From Fibrella aquatilis (lineage in GTDB: Bacteria > Bacteroidota > Bacteroidia > Cytophagales > Spirosomataceae): a stretch of DNA of 64,000 nt. The stretch lies in the NCBI RefSeq assembly GCF_017353255.1, contig NZ_JAFMYU010000003.1:248001-312000 (forward strand), read 5' to 3'. A program made the position numbers and the translations under genes. This document shows, piece after piece, positions 61,926 through 64,000 of the stretch. Position 1 is the stretch's first letter, and each line of letters begins with the position of its first letter. Below the pieces are notes generated by a model. That model searched no databases. It was not told where the DNA came from and saw nothing but the letters and a program-made list of their open reading frames with translations.

Positions 61926-62567
61926 ATGACGCTGACGCCGTTTGAAACCAGCCTGTACCGGCAGTTAGCCCGGTTTTTCAACGAAAATGGTTTCGCCCTG
62001 CTACCCGAAAAGAAGCAATTCCGAAAAAATACCGAGACGGGTTTCCATAACGTCATTCTGTCGCCGTCCTACTATGGCAACACAACGCTGCTCGATGTGA
62101 ATTTCGGATGCCGCAATGATCAGGTCGAACAGATTGCCCAACAATTTCTGCCTACCCTCACCGATTTCCGGCCCGATGCCAACACGCTGCTGATGTCGGT
62201 CAATAAATACCAGCAGGCCGCCACACCTCGTTTCAGCATCCATACCGATAGTGAACTGGAGCACGTTTGCGACACGATCATGGCGTTTTTCGTGGAAACC
62301 GGCTTCGATACCCTCGCCAACAGTATATCGCTGAAACGTCTCGACGTGATTTTCAACAGCGAACCCGCCAAGCCCTGTGCCTTTGTCTACAACCAGACGT
62401 TTCGCTGCTACAAGGGTCTGACCGTGGCGAGCCTGACCCACAATCCGCACTTTCTGGGCCTGATCGACCTTTACCGCCATCAGCTCACCCGCCAGTCGAA
62501 CAACGCCTACGAAGCCATGAACTTCGACCGGCTGGTGTCCTATTTGCAGCACTATTCGGCAAACTAG
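61926..62567 (+). CDS. Conserved-looking hypothetical protein
   Basis: 213 residues from the ATG at 61926. No signal peptide or membrane segment. Sequence like FFNENGFALLPEKKQFRKNTETGFHNVILSPSYYGNTTLLDVNFGCRNDQVEQIAQQFLP suggests an alpha/beta protein of the type often called for small immunity or DUF4304-like proteins, but I cannot assign it. Codon use is like its neighbours. It lies alone between the divergent TonB receptor and convergent hydrolase genes, followed by palindrome P17. Confidence 0.65.
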   Translation: MTLTPFETSLYRQLARFFNENGFALLPEKKQFRKNTETGFHNVILSPSYYGNTTLLDVNFGCRNDQVEQIAQQFLPTLTDFRPDANTLLMSVNKYQQAATPRFSIHTDSELEHVCDTIMAFFVETGFDTLANSISLKRLDVIFNSEPAKPCAFVYNQTFRCYKGLTVASLTHNPHFLGLIDLYRHQLTRQSNNAYEAMNFDRLVSYLQHYSAN

Positions 62568-62598
62568 GAAGAGAGTTTAGAGTTTGCTGTTTAGAATC

Positions 62599-62705
62599 TT
62601 CAGTTATGGGTTAGCCAGCGCCTTGTCCCGTAGGGACGTAACAGGCTACCGACGCTGCGCTGTTACGTCCCTACAGGACAAGGCGCTGGCTAACCCATAA
62701 CTGAA
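62599..62705. repeat. Intergenic palindrome P17 (45-bp stem, 1 mismatch)
   Basis: Arms 62599-62643 and 62661-62705 match at 44 of 45 positions around a 17-nt loop. The stem is GC-richer than other members (GGTTAGCCAGCGCC, TAGGGACGTAACA); heptads GTTTAGA/GTTTGCT/GTTTAGA occur just outside the left arm (62575-62595). It sits between convergent genes, ending 2 nt before a stop codon. Confidence 0.95.
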
Positions 62706-62707
62706 AA

Positions 62708-64000
62708 CTATTTTTTTACAAACGCCGCCATCACATCGACCACGCCGGGGATGATGGTGAGTTTGGCGTTTTTGTAGGTGGCCAGATTGGCCATGCGGTC
62801 GGCGGGGGCTTCTTTCAGGATGTGGCTCATGGTGTCGAAAAAGGTTAGCTGAGCGTCGGGGCGGGCTTTTTTGAGCAGTTCGGCTTCCGATACGGCCACC
62901 TGTATGTCGCGTTTTCCCTGAATGATCAGTACCGGCCCTGTGAAGGTTTGTAGCTCAACGGCGGGGTCGTAGTGCATCCAGTTGATGATGTATTTCTGCT
63001 GCGACGGCGGCACGGGCATCAGGGGTAAGATCCTGACCGTATACCCCGCCTTCAACGAGTCGATACCGGCCACCGACTTATCGACCAACATGGGTGCCGC
63101 CCCCGACGCGCGGAACTGCGTTTTAATTACTTCGGCGATGTTTTGCCCCGCCCCGGCAATGGAAATAAACGCATTGGCCTTGGTTTGTCTGGCCGCCAGC
63201 ATCCCCACCAGCGAGCCTTCGCTATGCCCGGCCACCACCACCCGCGAAAACCGTTTGTCGGTCTGAAGCTGACGGATAAATCCGGCGGCATCGGCCACGG
63301 CATCGTCGAACGTAGATGCTTCGAGCTGTTTAAACTGGTTGATAAACGCAGCCCGGTTGGTGCCCGTCCCCCGCTTGTCGTACCGAAACACGGCCACCCC
63401 CTGTGCCGCTAGTTTGTCGGCCAGTTGCCGGAACGTGTTGATCGAATCATAGCCGGGTATGGCGCTGTTGCTGTTGCGGTCGGTGGGGCCGGAGCCGGCA
63501 ATGAGCAGCACCACCGGCACCTTCTTTTTGGCGTTTTGGGGCATGGTCAGGGTGCCTTCCAGCGTGAGGGTGGCGCTGGCCGGGCTGGTAATGGCATAGC
63601 GGAGGGTCTCTTCGGCAGGCGTTTGCGCCGGGGCATGTGTGGCCGCCAGCAGCACCACCAACAGGACCGCTAACCCCTTGCGAAACAGGGAATAGGAATA
63701 CCCGAACGGCACCACCACCAGGATGGCTACGATGGTCATGAATACCGGAAATTTCCAGGCGTCGGGCAGGATGAGCATGGCCACAAAAGCCAGTAGCCCA
63801 CCCGCCAGCCAGAGCCGCCCGCCCAGGCGGTGCGTCTTGCGCCAGTTGGCTTCGCTGGCCAATGCCCAGGGCGTTTTTATGCCTACAAAGTAGTTTTGCG
63901 GCACCGTGACCATCACATTACCCAATGCCGCCAACAGCAACGAAACTGTGGCCAGTAGGAGTGTATTCAGGCTGCTGCCGGTCAATTTGGTATGCGCCAA
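62708..64000 (-). CDS. SdpI-like membrane domain fused to alpha/beta hydrolase (5' end outside window)
   Basis: 430 residues visible, entering from the window edge. Residues about 1-110 hold membrane helices with the SdpI-family segment VGIKTPWALASEANWRKTHRLGGRLWLAGGL. Then RKGLAVLLVVLLAATHAPAQ looks exactly like a secretory signal peptide, followed by an alpha/beta hydrolase: LLIAGSGPTDRNSN (oxyanion), VFRYDKRGTGTN, nucleophile elbow VVAGHSEGSL, Asp region IIQGKRDIQV and C-terminal SHILKEAP (catalytic His). So a membrane immunity-type module appears joined in frame to an exported hydrolase. The true N-terminus is not seen. Confidence 0.8.
   Translation of the reverse strand: MAHTKLTGSSLNTLLLATVSLLLAALGNVMVTVPQNYFVGIKTPWALASEANWRKTHRLGGRLWLAGGLLAFVAMLILPDAWKFPVFMTIVAILVVVPFGYSYSLFRKGLAVLLVVLLAATHAPAQTPAEETLRYAITSPASATLTLEGTLTMPQNAKKKVPVVLLIAGSGPTDRNSNSAIPGYDSINTFRQLADKLAAQGVAVFRYDKRGTGTNRAAFINQFKQLEASTFDDAVADAAGFIRQLQTDKRFSRVVVAGHSEGSLVGMLAARQTKANAFISIAGAGQNIAEVIKTQFRASGAAPMLVDKSVAGIDSLKAGYTVRILPLMPVPPSQQKYIINWMHYDPAVELQTFTGPVLIIQGKRDIQVAVSEAELLKKARPDAQLTFFDTMSHILKEAPADRMANLATYKNAKLTIIPGVVDVMAAFVKK

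Overview
The window comes from a Bacteroidota genome, most probably a Spirosoma-like member of the Cytophagales. Evidence: a type II plus a type III glutamine synthetase, TAnnTTTG-type -7 promoter elements, few recognisable Shine-Dalgarno sites, a secreted protein with a CHU/type IX secretion C-terminal domain, carboxypeptidase-regulatory plus TonB-plug proteins, LytTR and HisKA_2 signalling proteins, and a tmRNA tag ending YAMAA. It is chromosomal, moderately GC-rich and gene-dense (about 57 protein genes). I see no transposase, integrase, prophage module or CRISPR array.

Layout. 1-4.0 kb: end of a MarR regulator, two lipoproteins, a MOSC protein, a HAD phosphatase and an MFS transporter. 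4.4-8.5 kb: nitrogen cluster with glutamine synthetase II, beta-carbonic anhydrase and glutamine synthetase III. 8.6-11.9 kb: minus-strand group (F420-reductase-like protein, TMEM175-type channel, outer-membrane DUF481 protein, DJ-1/PfpI protein) divergent from an HxlR regulator. 11.9-16 kb: M28 peptidase, then an acidic protein + MoxR ATPase + VWA protein module. 16-22.4 kb: a 1098-residue plug-bearing surface protein and a TPR histidine kinase/LytTR pair. 22.4-32.9 kb: metabolic and housekeeping genes (DUF2461, ECF sigma, quinone oxidoreductase, DoxX, ABC-F ATPase, cyclophilin, fatty-acid desaturase, secreted glycosidase, pth, pyrR, Hsp20). 33-42 kb: TPR protein, orphan receiver, two tandem paralogous envelope proteins, tyrosine catabolism (hmgA, fahA) and a penicillin-acylase lipoprotein. 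42-51 kb: multi-PAS kinase, SSS symporter, thrB, and the T9SS cargo protein. 51-59 kb: accessory region with RNase H, a DUF6338-like membrane protein with a 53-residue partner, an IorAB-type molybdoenzyme, a DUF4238-like gene, and a 1.2-kb cassette in the tmRNA gene ssrA. 59-64 kb: a TonB-dependent receptor, a hypothetical protein and an SdpI-alpha/beta hydrolase fusion.

Two things stand out. (1) Seventeen long intergenic palindromes occur in 64 kb. Arms match each other almost perfectly within a locus but differ between loci; many arms are built from heptanucleotide words (period 7) around recurring GCTGACGC or GCTTCGC cores. They fill 8 of 11 convergent gaps and 9 co-directional gaps but none of 10 divergent gaps, and in two loci the palindrome runs exactly from one stop codon to the opposing stop codon. 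(2) ssrA (58767-59136, tag GEYNYAMAA) is followed by a perfect 122-bp copy of its own 3' end at 57555-57676. Between the copies lies a compact two-gene cassette, a HEPN-motif protein translationally coupled to a tandem-DUF1508 protein, with no integrase. This has the architecture of a minimal tmRNA-integrated mobile or defence cassette.
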